A stretch of DNA of 64,000 bases from Nipponacmea schrenckii (Eukaryota; Mollusca; Gastropoda; Lottiidae), in contig JAUJPP010000011.1 in NCBI GenBank assembly GCA_030562195.1, positions 9,734,001 to 9,798,000 on the forward strand, given 5' to 3'. The notes beneath the pieces are model-generated. The model saw only the letters and a program-made list of their open reading frames with translations, had not been told where the DNA came from and did no database searches. Within the stretch, counting starts at the first letter, position 1; each line of letters begins with the position of its first letter. Below are positions 54,999 through 64,000 of this stretch, one piece after another. The position numbers and the translations under genes are program-made.

Positions 54999-57688
54999 GA
55001 ATTCTAAATGTATCTTCTATATAAGGTATACTTTTTTGACTTTTTATTATTAGATTTTTTAAAGTTAGCTTGATATACATACCTGTTAACAGTTCATCCA
55101 CTGGATTGTCACTAGCCCCTAAATGGGTTTTAAGCATTTCCAGCTTTTTTAGTTCAATTTCAACCCTAAAATAAATAAGTAACAGGTGTTTATGTACTAT
55201 TTACAGAAGCAAATTAGGGCACTGTCTAAATACCACTGGCGTGGTAAGCGTGGTATTTAGCCATAAGCCCCCTTTACAGCTAAATACCACGACTTGGTGA
55301 CGTTTTAAATTAGGCCAATGTTAAAACGTGGTAACTAAATTTTACCACGTTTTTCTTTCATTTTGAGGATTTCATCAATATTTTTTAAATATTCCAAAAT
55401 ATCATGCTTTTTAGCTTTCAAAAATATAATTTATTGCTCACATTTTACATTGTTAGCACTCTAAAATAAGCATTTCATAGGTTTGAAAAGGGTAACATGC
55501 AACCTTGAACCCTGAACTCTTTACAGTCGAACTTGACATTCATTTGTAAACAAACACGATTTTTTTTCTAAAAAAATTGAATTTTTGATGAATACATGTA
55601 ATTTGAATTTTTTGAATGCAAAATCGTTATTTTGAAAAAATTAGGTAGTTTTTAGTAACTTTTCCCCGGAAAAAAAATGAAATCTTGACTAATTTTATTT
55701 TCTAAGCCGTAGTAATTAGCTGTAAGGGGGCTTATGGCTAAATACCACGCTTGCCACGCCAGTGGTATTTAGCCAGTGCCGCAAATTAGTGTCCAATATA
55801 AAGGATTAGTTCGAAATGTCAGAATTAAGGCTTCTCTTACATATAGTCTAAGAAAGGGAAACATTATAGTAGCCTACCTTTTAGCCTGGTGTTGCTCAAT
55901 TTTTTGTAACAACTCAACTTGTTTTTGTAAAAGGTCTTTGGAACCTTCCATTTCATTTGTATATTCTATAAATAGAAATAGTTTATTTTGGTTATATAGA
56001 GAATCTCTAAAGTCTTTCTTGATACCAAAAACATCACAACAAGTTGGTAAAAAATGCAAAACTCTGAAGACAGTCGAGGTTTTTTTCAATTTTATCTACA
56101 CGTGGTGATATTTTTTTTATATCAAGAAAGACGAGTTTGAGATTTTATTTATCACCCAATATCGCTGTTAGAAACCACTAGCAACTGACCAATCAGAAAA
56201 CTTTGAATCTTATCTCCTAGTAGATATAGTGCATTAGATAACGCTTTTTATCATACAAGTGATATCTACTACAGAATACCTTTTTGGGTGATAAAATGCT
56301 AACCTTACCTTTATACTACCGTATATCGCCAATTGAAGGTTAGTTAATAAATGCGAGAAATGAATTTTAGTTTTTCTTAAAGCAACCTGTTTATTTATCA
56401 AAAGCGGAATATTGGAATGTCTCTTTTATTAATTGGACAAGACATCATGTATCATACCAAAATAGCAGTCAAATTATTTCACTGGCACCATGCCCAGAAT
56501 CCAGCACCTATAAAAGTATAAAAGCAAACAAGTATTGAAAACTGTTACATGAAGAAAAGGCTTACTGGATATAGTTTATTATTATTAATTATTATTAAAA
56601 ATCTCGAATGCGTTACCTCTGGGGATAAGCCTTTCATATAGACTTAGGGATATAAAACTGATTCATTTTCATTTTCTCTGGTACTATTCCCAAAGCCAGA
56701 ATGTGTGCAAATATATAAAAAATAGAATAATTATATTGCCTCTTAACTTACAGTTATTGTGTTTACCTCTGTGTCCAGGGGAGTAGCTGCATCACAATTT
56801 AAACCATACACAGCTACATCCCCAAGCACAGAAAGGATCTTAGTCTCTAACGGACTCAACCCACATCCATCTGGCAGCTCACCACCCCTAGTTCTCTGCT
56901 GACAGCTGCCGCCTTCTTCTTTACGGCACTAAGCATATCGCACCATTTCTTCTTTATCTGTGTTAAAGAAAAGACAATTTTTATATAAAATTAACGCAAA
57001 AAGAAAGACAGTCGGAGACATTTAATTAACAAATCTTGCCAAAAAATGTTTGTTAAATGTTAAAATCAATGTTCCTGAAATAATAAAAATCATAAACAGC
57101 CCTGATGAACGAAGATGGTAGCGGTATGTTCGATCAAAGCAAAATCTAAGGTTAGTAAGCCTATAGTAGGTAGGCCTAGGTTCAATGCAGTGCAGAATAT
57201 GAGGAAAATGACTAGAGGCCAGGCCCAGCCTACGTTCTACTTCAACTTCTAGTTTCACTAGGCTAATCACTAGCCTAGGACATAGGTTAATGAATTGATT
57301 TCGTGGATTGAAGTCTAGGCCTAAGCCATCCCTTTCATTAAACATTCGAACATAACACAAGTGGACCGATCAGATTAATGCCTTTCGTCGCCCTTATGAG
57401 GCTTATTGCCTGATTAACTATATAGGCCTATTTTATATTGAACACATAAAAAATGCCTACCTTCTCCACACTTCTCACACTTGTGCCGACAGCCGATACA
57501 GCAGACGCCACTTTCTCCCAGTGCTTTGTTTTGTCATGATAAGACACTTTGTCGGAAAACTTCCCTACAAGAACCCCATGTCTGTTTAGCACCTCATCTA
57601 CCAATATCTCGATTTCTAGAGACGTGAAATTAGGGTTTCGTGGCAGTGATGTTGAAGTCGATGACGGTAAACCATTAAAAGTCGCCAT
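54999..57688 (-). pseudogene. Harbinger 2 Myb/SANT-like partner gene, damaged
   Basis: Exon 1 (57688-57461, ATG start, phase 0) encodes PNFTSLEIEILVDEVLNRHG and KHWEKVASAVSAV, a Myb/SANT-like domain. Exon 2 (56957-56767) encodes IKKKWCDMLSAVKKKAAAV and later LSPLETKILSVLGDVAVYG in a different frame. The exon is 191 nt, so one base is missing near 56885. Further coiled-coil pieces are at about 55967-55874 (QVELLQKIEQHQAKR) and 55165-55087 (IELKKLEMLKTHLG), on either side of the MITE at 55218. In Harbingers this partner carries the transposase to DNA. Confidence 0.7.
55218..55780. mobile_element. Long-TIR MITE with 9-bp target duplication
   Basis: The 563-bp element begins GGCACTGTCTAAATACCACT and ends with its near-perfect complement. 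The inverted repeats are about 65 bp. GCAAATTAG is duplicated exactly at 55209-55217 and 55781-55789. A 9-bp duplication and long TIRs suggest a Mutator-type (MULE) family, though 8-9 bp also fits Merlin. There is no coding capacity. It lies in an intron of the Myb-like gene. Confidence 0.92.
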
Positions 57689-57866
57689 GTTGTTTTGTCG
57701 TCTGCTAACGCTAGTCACGTGACAAGACTTTACGCACCACTTACACGAAACGTCCTTAAATTGTCTTACGAAAGAAAGGGCGTAAGTACTTTAGTGAAAC
57801 AGGCGTAAGATTGTCGTAAGAATATTTTTTTATCGTAATCTTAAGAATGTTAGTGAAACGGGGCCC

Positions 57867-58649
57867 AGGTCTTTAAAATCAGACCGGGTCGTCACGTACA
57901 AACACTTAAATTTTTCAACCTCAATCAACGTTATCCATGTTTGAAGAACAGATCAAAATCACCACCTGTCTGTGTTGTACAATAGCTACTTCTGATTGGT
58001 TGAATTGCCGGCGTTTGCTAGCGTAAACGCTGGAAAGTTGAACTCTGGAAAAAGATACGCCGTCAAACGCAGTTATACCGCTGGCGATGTGAGTATAAAT
58101 CGTAGCGCTGAAGAACGCCAACAAACGCCGTATCCAAGCGTATAAAGGCGGATAAACCCACCTTAATCCACTCATAGACCTTCTGGTATTAATATATTTG
58201 CAAAGGAAATGGAGAGTGTAATTTTGTTTAAAAATAAAAAAAGTACAATATAACCAAATCCTATTTACTCGTTTTTACTATCAACAATTACACAGTATCT
58301 ACTTTTCATGAATACCCATGTACGGAAACAGATCTAGAAAATTTCAAATTTTTAACATTTTTTTATGACAAAAAAAAAACTACCTATTGAATAATATGAT
58401 TGGAGAAGCTGATGCTTTTGTGACAGTGTTTTCGTAACATTTTAAAAATACGAATGCATCTCTTAAAATAAGTCGGTTTTGACTCGACTCTCATAGTCCA
58501 AACTCTAAGCATTGGTCCAAATTCTGTTATCAGATACAGATAATGAGTACGCAATGGTGTTCTCATGTTGGTTGGTTGTTGGTCTCCATGATACAGATGG
58601 GAAAAGTTTATTTCTTTTCATTACATAGTCATCCAAATGGGCTGTTTTT
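57867..58649. other. No recognisable gene
   Basis: Noncoding. Several AAACGC/GCGTTT blocks at 58005-58150 (GCGTTTGCTAGCGTAAACGC, CGCCGTCAAACGC) resemble 51815-51890 on the other side of Harbinger 2. They may be parts of an older element split by it. Confidence 0.35.
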
Positions 58650-58660
58650 GGCAATAAAGG

Positions 58661-59086
58661 GGTTGAGCACTGCCAGGTTCGCCTGACAGTGAAACACATT
58701 CTGATTGAGTGCACGCATCTCAAACCTATAAGATCTCAGCACTACCGTGCTAGATCCTTGTTCCATCTGTTTGCGCAACCTTCTCTTTATGAGAAGGTTG
58801 TCGCGTTTTTTAAAACAGACTTATCTGTATTTTAAATTTTAAAATATATTTTGTGTTATAGTTTTGTTTTTGCTATTTTGTTTTTAGCCCATTTTGGGTT
58901 ACAACCATTCTGTGATATTGTTTTTAGCATTGTTTTGTTGCCCTTTTGGGGTTTTCTGTGATAATTTTTTATTTTAATGTATTGATTTTCTAGTTTTAAT
59001 TTTTGTTTTATTTTAAATCGAATTCAAGTGCTATATAGCCCGTTTTGGTGCTGATGCACTTTAATATATTTCATTTCATTTCATTC
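58661..59086 (+). mobile_element. Short 5'-truncated I/Nimb-like LINE, 11-bp TSD
   Basis: Only the last 426 bp of the LINE are present: the end of the zinc finger (CAGGTTCGCCTGACAGTGAA), the 3' UTR and a TTTCATTTCATTTCATTC tail. It is flanked by GGCAATAAAGG at 58650-58660 and 59087-59097, a perfect 11-bp target duplication. It is the clearest example here of ordinary target-primed insertion by this family. Confidence 0.95.
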
Positions 59087-59116
59087 GGCAATAAAGGAAC
59101 TTATTTTTTTTTAAGA

Positions 59117-59757
59117 ATGGTGACAGAACATTTACCTGGTGGAAAGTATTGGGAAGCAGATGAGCAACTCCGTCCTTCGTCTTCGTCGGCCATGAAACAT
59201 AATAAACTTTCAGAATTCATTTTTGGTCAATTAGACCATCTAGTTTCTTTTAGACCTAATGCTTCTGTTCTGACCAATAAGGCATATCTGATGTATGCCT
59301 TTAACAACACTGCTAAATGGCCTGAAGATGAAAGGAAGAAACCTCTTGATGATTCCAGAAAAGAAGGAAGGCATTTGAGGAAAGAATTCAGAAAAAGGTT
59401 AGAAATAATTGAACAAGAAAGAATTCAAATTCAAAAGAAGAATGAGGAGTTGGCCAGGTTAGAAGCAGAGAGAATCCGAAAGGCAGAGGTGATGACAAAT
59501 AATGTGTGTTTTTATGGTCTATGGCAATCTTGGGATCAAATGAATGAGGCTATTGGGCGATTAACTAACGGAAATTAAATTCAGAAGGCTTTACATGCAC
59601 AACTAAAATTCAGAAAAAAAGTACTCTAATAAACAAATCTTTAATTTTTCGAAAAAAAACTTGAGTGGAAAATATCAAAAACTAATAAATGAAGAACTTG
59701 CTAATAATTTGACAGAGCTTGTGCAAACAGCAGTTTCTGGTCCTACATTGGAACAAT
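59117..59757 (+). pseudogene. Unknown coiled-coil protein, decayed (transposon-associated?)
   Basis: The frame 59117-59578 reads TEHLPGGKYWEADEQL, NKLSEFIFGQLDHLVSFRPN, a Lys/Glu coiled coil (ESRKEGR-like segment to LEAERIRKAE), and then NNVCFYGLWQSWDQM. It continues in shifted frames after 59606 (FRKKV, then ELANNLTELVQTAVSGPTLE). Many similar uncharacterised invertebrate proteins exist, mostly in repeat-rich DNA. I know no function. The Cys-aromatic-GLWQS motif is its most distinctive mark. The upstream part is not identified. Confidence 0.5.
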
Positions 59758-59762
59758 CTGTA

Positions 59763-60062
59763 TCAGATGTTCAATGGAACAGGGGTGGACAATGGAACAG
59801 TACTGGTGGGAGTGGATGTCAATGAAACAGTAAAACTACTTGATGAAGGACCTGATGTAGTAACAGTGACATCTATAGGTATTGGAACGGCTGAAACAGG
59901 AACGGCTGACATGGGCATAACTAAACCCTTGTCCTTCATCTTCTGTACTAAAATTTCTGTCAGGCGATCTTCCGCCGTAGTAGGTATAATTTGACGAGAA
60001 GATTCTTCAGAAACCTCATCCTCAATTTCATCTGGACTCGGAGACCGTGTTCGTTTGGACAT
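59763..60062 (-). CDS. Small hypothetical ORF, Ser/Thr/Pro-rich
   Basis: ATG 60060-60062 follows a splice-acceptor-like TTTCCAG. The product starts MSKRTRSPSPDEIEDEV (possible nuclear signal), has a short amphipathic segment (RLTEILVQKMKDKGL), and becomes VTVTSTP-rich. It ends where the unknown coiled-coil fragment ends on the other strand. It may be the first ORF of the same element as the SGNH-like gene upstream. No family is recognised. Confidence 0.35.
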   Translation of the reverse strand: MSKRTRSPSPDEIEDEVSEESSRQIIPTTAEDRLTEILVQKMKDKGLVMPMSAVPVSAVPIPIDVTVTTSGPSSSSFTVSLTSTPTSTVPLSTPVPLNI

Positions 60063-60712
60063 TCTGGAAAATAATAAATAAAAAACTTTTCCATCTACAT
60101 GTACATAAAAATATAGAGGTAAATCTATATATAGATTACAAACAAAATAGTTCCAATAAATTTAGGTCTGTATAAGACTACCAAAACATACATTGGCAAC
60201 ACTCAAGAAATAAGCTCAATAGTCAATAGTAATAGTCCAAGACAAGGACTAGGCCTACTATACGCCATACAAAGAAAGAAATCTATTCCCACATTACATA
60301 ACGCTACAAACCACCGAATATGGCTTAAACCGAACTAGAATGTTTAACTACCTGAAGCACTGAAGCAGGTATTATGACAATGTCTATATTTACTGACAAA
60401 TGAGGATGCAACAAAACTAAAACAATACGAATTTAACTGGCTTTTAAAATACCGAATTTTGAAGTGCGCATGTCAATGAAACCGGAAAATGTGCTTGTCG
60501 CGACAAATGGGACCAAAACCAAATCGGACAACAAATATTACGGTCAACAATAGACCGTCCAAAAGAAAAAAGGAGCGCAACCGAGTGCACACCACTATAG
60601 AAAAAGAAAAATAGTACTCCACCCATGGAATACGCCAACAATACATAAATACGAAACGCAAAAAAGCAATCCACCCAGGGATAACCACAAATAAATAAAT
60701 ATCAAAACATAC

Positions 60713-61339
60713 CTTTGATAAACAAAACCATCGAATGTGGCGTAGTATGGAATCTCGTACACTTCGTAAAAAACGAGGATAGCCCTCTCGAGGAGACAAA
60801 TGAACACCATCAGAAGATAGAACGTTTATGTAAGGTGAATCTAAACCATATCCCCGATGCCGCCATTGAGAAATGCACGGTTCTAACTCACACAATTGAA
60901 AAATGCGAGAATTCAACTCAATCACTCGGTCATTATAGGTTGGATGAGACACAATATTACGAGGGAATAGTTCGGAGATGATAACACATTTAACACCAGG
61001 AAATGCTAAAACATAATTAGCAAACGCCAACACAGACATATCACATAAATCGTTTGAACTCAAATGTAAAAACACGATATCCATATTTGTAAACCGAAAA
61101 TCATGTGGACGAAGTAGACGTTTATGTGGGTCAGATCGTACCAAAAGACCTCCATAACCAAACAGTTTTATTGAACAAAGACGAGGATCGAGACCCAAGT
61201 TGAAGAAATCAACATTGGCATTAGCAATATGGAATGACCTAAAGACGCAAACATTAATTGGAGTTTCAACGGGAACAAAGGTTAACCACTTATTTTTTAC
61301 ACTGAAAAGCGGAACCTTACTTCGCGGAGCCACCGCCAT
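60713..61339 (-). CDS. SGNH/GDSL hydrolase-like ORF, likely from a retroelement
   Basis: The frame runs from ATG 61339 for 209 codons to a splice-donor-like AAAG/GTATGT at 60713 and stays open beyond. LFGYGGLLV resembles block II, VFLHLSSNDLC the GxND block III, and SSDGVHLSPREGYPRFL the D-x-x-H block V with catalytic Asp and His. The N-terminal GDS nucleophile block is not visible, so activity is doubtful. Such domains accompany tyrosine-recombinase retrotransposons (Ngaro/DIRS type) in invertebrates, and some LINE ORF1s. If the donor is joined to the acceptor at 60064, the next frame closes quickly, so the exon structure is unclear. Confidence 0.55.
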
Positions 61340-61785
61340 TACCAAAAGTCATACCGTTCCAGAATCAAATGCACATAATTACACAACAATCGTCAATAGT
61401 GAGACGACAAGGCTATTACATAACAAAGAACATTCAAACAAACAAAACACAGCAACATACACCACCCTAGCACGAAAAAACCAAAACAAATAATTAGTGA
61501 AACTAAGAGCATCCTAAAAAATAGTGGCCTGCTGTGCCCTTATCTGGAACGAATGAAACCACGTGATTAATCGCGCGGGAACATTTGGTCCACAAAATTT
61601 ATTATTTCCAATAATATTTATTTTGGTGTATATGTATTCTGCTACCTCTTCAGTCCCAATTATTAGAATTGCTGATATATATGGTACTAGTATTTGTGAG
61701 CAATCGGTATTCCAAATAATAGGTAGGCAGTTGGCCTAGGTTATGAATTAATTCAATAGGCCTATGCATATTCAGTATATTTCCA

Positions 61786-62165
61786 AATAAGGTAGCAACG
61801 ATTTATGATTGATCGCTATATCGCGATTATCAAAATCGATATCCTATCGCATCGTTCAAAACTCAAATTATCGCGAAAACATACAATGTCATAATAATAA
61901 TACAATCAGATATTATAATAACGATTTGTCATGAATATTTTCATATCGATCCCTTAATTAGTTAAAATCTTAATAGAAAAATTGAGTAATTTAATGATAT
62001 TGATGGTCACTCAAACCCAATCTGGATATTTCCGAGACAAAACCTCTGTCTTTGACAGTTCCGAAGAACACCGCTTTTCATGGGGATATGGAGTGCAAAT
62101 GAACCTAATTTTTTGTATCTTGATTAATCATTATATCTAAAAACTGTTATCGTTGCTACCTTATT
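61786..62165. mobile_element. Possible small MITE with 17-bp TIR
   Basis: AATAAGGTAGCAACGAT at 61786-61802 is repeated in inverse at 62149-62165, 380 bp overall. CCAAAT lies next to both ends but not symmetrically. There is no coding capacity. It lies directly before the truncated Harbinger 3 transposase, and may mark where the 5' half of that gene was lost. Confidence 0.4.
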
Positions 62166-62179
62166 AACCAAATTACCAT

Positions 62180-62910
62180 TATGGTTCGGATGTTTTGCTT
62201 TTCTGCAATGAGAGAGTTTCCAAAGGTTATTGGAGCTATAGATGGGACCCATATGCACATCAAAAGTCCGATGAACTGTTCAGAGAACTACATTAACCGC
62301 AAGCAATTCCATAGCATTAATGTCTGCAGTATGTGACAGTAACTATAGATTTAACAACACATATGTGGGATGGCCTGGATCCACTCATGATCAAGGGTTT
62401 TTAAAAATTCACCCCTGTATGTAAGCTTAACCAATGATGTGAATATTAAACAACATAAGTTTCCTGAAAACAGCCACTTATTGGGTGATTCTGCTAATGA
62501 CAAGACGAATTTATTATGGTACCATTCAAGGGTACAGGAAACTTGAGCAGACTGCAAAAGGAATTTAATTCCAAACATTCATCAACTAGAATGAAAATGC
62601 TTTTGGTATATTGAAGGATAGATTTCGGATATGCACAAACACAAACGACTTAACCTATTTATTCAAAGTTGCTTTGTTGTACTCAATATATGTATGTCTG
62701 ATGAGGATGACTTCGAACAGTATTTGTTGGATGGGAGAGAAGAGCCATTCGATCCTCAACCACCACCACTTCATAGAGAGGCACAAAATGCAGTGCAGAA
62801 ACCCAATGCACTAGCTGCGTCTTTGCTCAACCACCACCACCTCATAGAGAGGCCCAGAATGCAGTGCAGAAACGCAATGCACTAGCTGCGTCTTTGCACA
62901 TTGAATAGAT
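62180..62910 (+). pseudogene. Harbinger 3 transposase fragment
   Basis: The first frame has FPKVIGAIDGTHMHIKSPMN (first Asp). Other frames give GWPGSTHD (second Asp, about 62370), FPENSHLLGDSA, and NENAFGILKDRFRICT at about 62590 (the catalytic Glu within ENAFG). A C-terminal acidic tail DEDDFEQYLLDGREEP follows at about 62700. At least four frame changes separate the motifs, and the N-terminal half is missing. A 70-bp tandem duplication at 62757-62896 (CAACCACCACCAC and AGAATGCAGTGCAG) adds another frameshift. Confidence 0.8.
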
Positions 62911-63279
62911 CGAGACAATATCTAGTAAAAACTGGCAGACAAGTTATGAATCAAATGCCATTAAAATGAATTTGGTTCAAATTGTTAATTATTTCTAAAA
63001 ATTTGAGAAATAAAAGACCTTTTTATCTATATTGAAAACTTTTTTTAAACAATAAACTTTCTGTCAATAAACCTTTTTTCAATAAAAAATAACACCAAAT
63101 AATGTAAAATCCTTAACATTGTCAACAAATCCTAATTAGGACATATCCAAGATATTATGGATATTGTCACCACTGATTAAGGAGACAGCAAAATATGTCC
63201 ACATTGGTATGTGATGAAAGCCTAAATTGAAAAAGTAGAGTTAAAAAAACAGTTCAATGTGGGCGTAAAAATTGGAGTA

Positions 63280-63560
63280 CACAAAATGCATCAATTCTTT
63301 TCCAATTGGCACATAATCAGTAACGAATATTTTTGTCTTCTATCAAATTACATATTTTCTCACCCGGAAACAAACACAAAATGAATCAATTCTTTTCCAA
63401 TTGGCACATAATCAGTAAGGAGTACTTTTGTCTTCTATCAAATAACATATTTTCTCACCCGGAAACAAACACAAAATGAATCAATTGTTTTCCAATTTGG
63501 CACATAATCAGTAACAAATATTTTTGTATTCTATCAAATTACATCTTTTCCAACAATTTC
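63280..63560. repeat. 95-bp tandem repeat, three units
   Basis: Units containing ATCAATTCTTTTCCAATTGG, CACATAATCAGTAA and TTTTCTCACCCGGAAAC start at about 63286, 63381 and 63476, an exact 95-bp step. The last unit is cut short and merges into the Myb-like gene fragment. Confidence 0.88.
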
Positions 63561-64000
63561 TTGAATACCTCTAGTTTTTCTTTTTCTAACTCCACTTTTT
63601 TCAACTTCCATCAATTGGTTGTGTTGGTCCTTGACTTCTGCTAACACTTTCTTAGTGTCATCAGACCTGGCCTCTTCATGAGCCCTGAGTGGAAAGGATT
63701 TTTTCTGTTCGTTCTGGAAGTCGTTGATTTTTAGTTGGGGGTCGTTTTAATAGGCCTGAATCAAAAGGATCAGTATCAGTCTTTTTTAGCAGGCAATGCT
63801 CCATTGTCAGAAGACAAAAGAATACATTACATTCGGATTACAAGACAAGTAACTATCAAGTTCATTAAAACAGACTCTGGGACTGTTACCAGTCCTATTA
63901 TTATGATCCACAGTTATTTTTTACTTGGGCATGATTGAATTTGCCAACTCCCTTTTCAGCCATTTCACTAGCTATTTGTTCCCAAATGGCTTTTCTCTTT
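63545..64000 (-). pseudogene. Harbinger 3 Myb/SANT-like partner, partial
   Basis: From the window edge inward, the minus strand encodes KRKAIWEQIASEMAEKGVGK (Myb/SANT-like helix), then in shifted frames DDTKKVLAEVKDQHNQLMEV and a Lys/Glu coiled-coil end. The convergent arrangement with the transposase at 62180 is the usual Harbinger gene pair. The gene continues past the window, and internal frameshifts suggest decay. Confidence 0.65.

Larger units (their letters stand above)
51965..57866. mobile_element. PIF/Harbinger element 2, 5.9 kb
   Basis: The inverted termini read GGGGACCGTTTCACTAACAT (then TCTTA) at the left and the complement of GGGCCCCGTTTCACTAACAT at the right. This is a typical animal Harbinger end. 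Several internal repeats of CGTAAG and CTTACG lie near both ends (left 51989-52110, right 57730-57840). The three bases outside are CTG at the left and CAG at the right, so the target duplication is not exact. It codes a transposase (plus) and a Myb-like protein (minus), both damaged. Confidence 0.85.

Noticed and set aside
57022..57360. 112-codon minus-strand frame
   Set aside because: It lies in an intron of the Harbinger 2 Myb-like gene and resembles nothing known.
51960..57870. CTG as an exact 3-bp target duplication for Harbinger 2
   Set aside because: The left side reads CTG and the right side CAG in the same strand. These are complementary, not direct repeats, so a mutated duplication or a longer TIR is possible.
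61786..62165. CCAAAT as a target duplication of the small TIR element
   Set aside because: It is placed asymmetrically relative to the inverted repeats, so it is probably chance.
1..64000. tRNA, rRNA and riboswitch genes
   Set aside because: No cloverleaf or rRNA-like sequence was noticed by eye. A covariance-model scan would be needed to exclude them.

Overview
This is eukaryotic, AT-rich, intron-containing DNA, almost certainly from an invertebrate and probably a mollusc. The pointers are a fucolectin-type (FTP) secreted lectin gene, an RNase H-bearing LINE with zinc-knuckle gag, Polinton/Maverick remnants, PIF/Harbinger elements, and elements with a 161-bp internal repeat that resemble oyster 'pearl' elements. 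No bacterial operon, tRNA, rRNA or CRISPR array was seen. There is one sequencing gap of exactly 500 N (13207-13706).

Layout. 1-2146: a 51-bp minisatellite, then no recognisable gene. 2147-7091: the one well-formed host-type gene, five exons with all introns in phase 1, coding for a signal peptide, two FTP lectin domains and a cysteine-rich tail; its introns carry LINE fragments and a MITE. 7252-12453: an inverted pair of LINE fragments, a 90-bp satellite array, an L1-like LINE relic, and a TTAA-flanked MITE nested in a LINE. 11961-24245: a decayed Polinton (type B DNA polymerase, packaging ATPase) broken by LINE copies, one full-length with a perfect 16-bp target duplication, and by pearl-like repeats.

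25205-34110: a Mutator-like transposase gene interrupted by a PIF/Harbinger element (25317-32884, TTA target duplication), itself interrupted by a second DNA transposon (about 26990-31256) coding an intact 839-residue DDE-type transposase of a family I cannot name. 33611-41421: the 3' half of the Mutator-like gene and its downstream DNA occur twice as direct repeats of about 2.4-2.6 kb, with a 5'-truncated LINE exactly between them. This looks like a giant target-site duplication.

41488-51330: LINE scraps (one with a THAP-like exon), a 1-kb TIR element, and an uncharacterised 777-residue single-exon gene with a coiled coil, a 22-residue repeat array and an AT-hook-like motif. 51965-57866: a second Harbinger with decayed transposase and Myb-like genes, itself hit by a MITE with a 9-bp target duplication. 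58650-64000: a short LINE insertion with an 11-bp target duplication, two decayed unknown ORFs, an SGNH-like hydrolase ORF, and a third Harbinger relic.

In short, the window is a dense transposon nest. At least ten copies of one LINE family, three Harbingers, a Polinton, a Mutator-like gene, an unnamed DDE transposon and several MITEs surround two or three plausible host genes. Several junctions have exact target-site duplications, so the order of insertions can be read.
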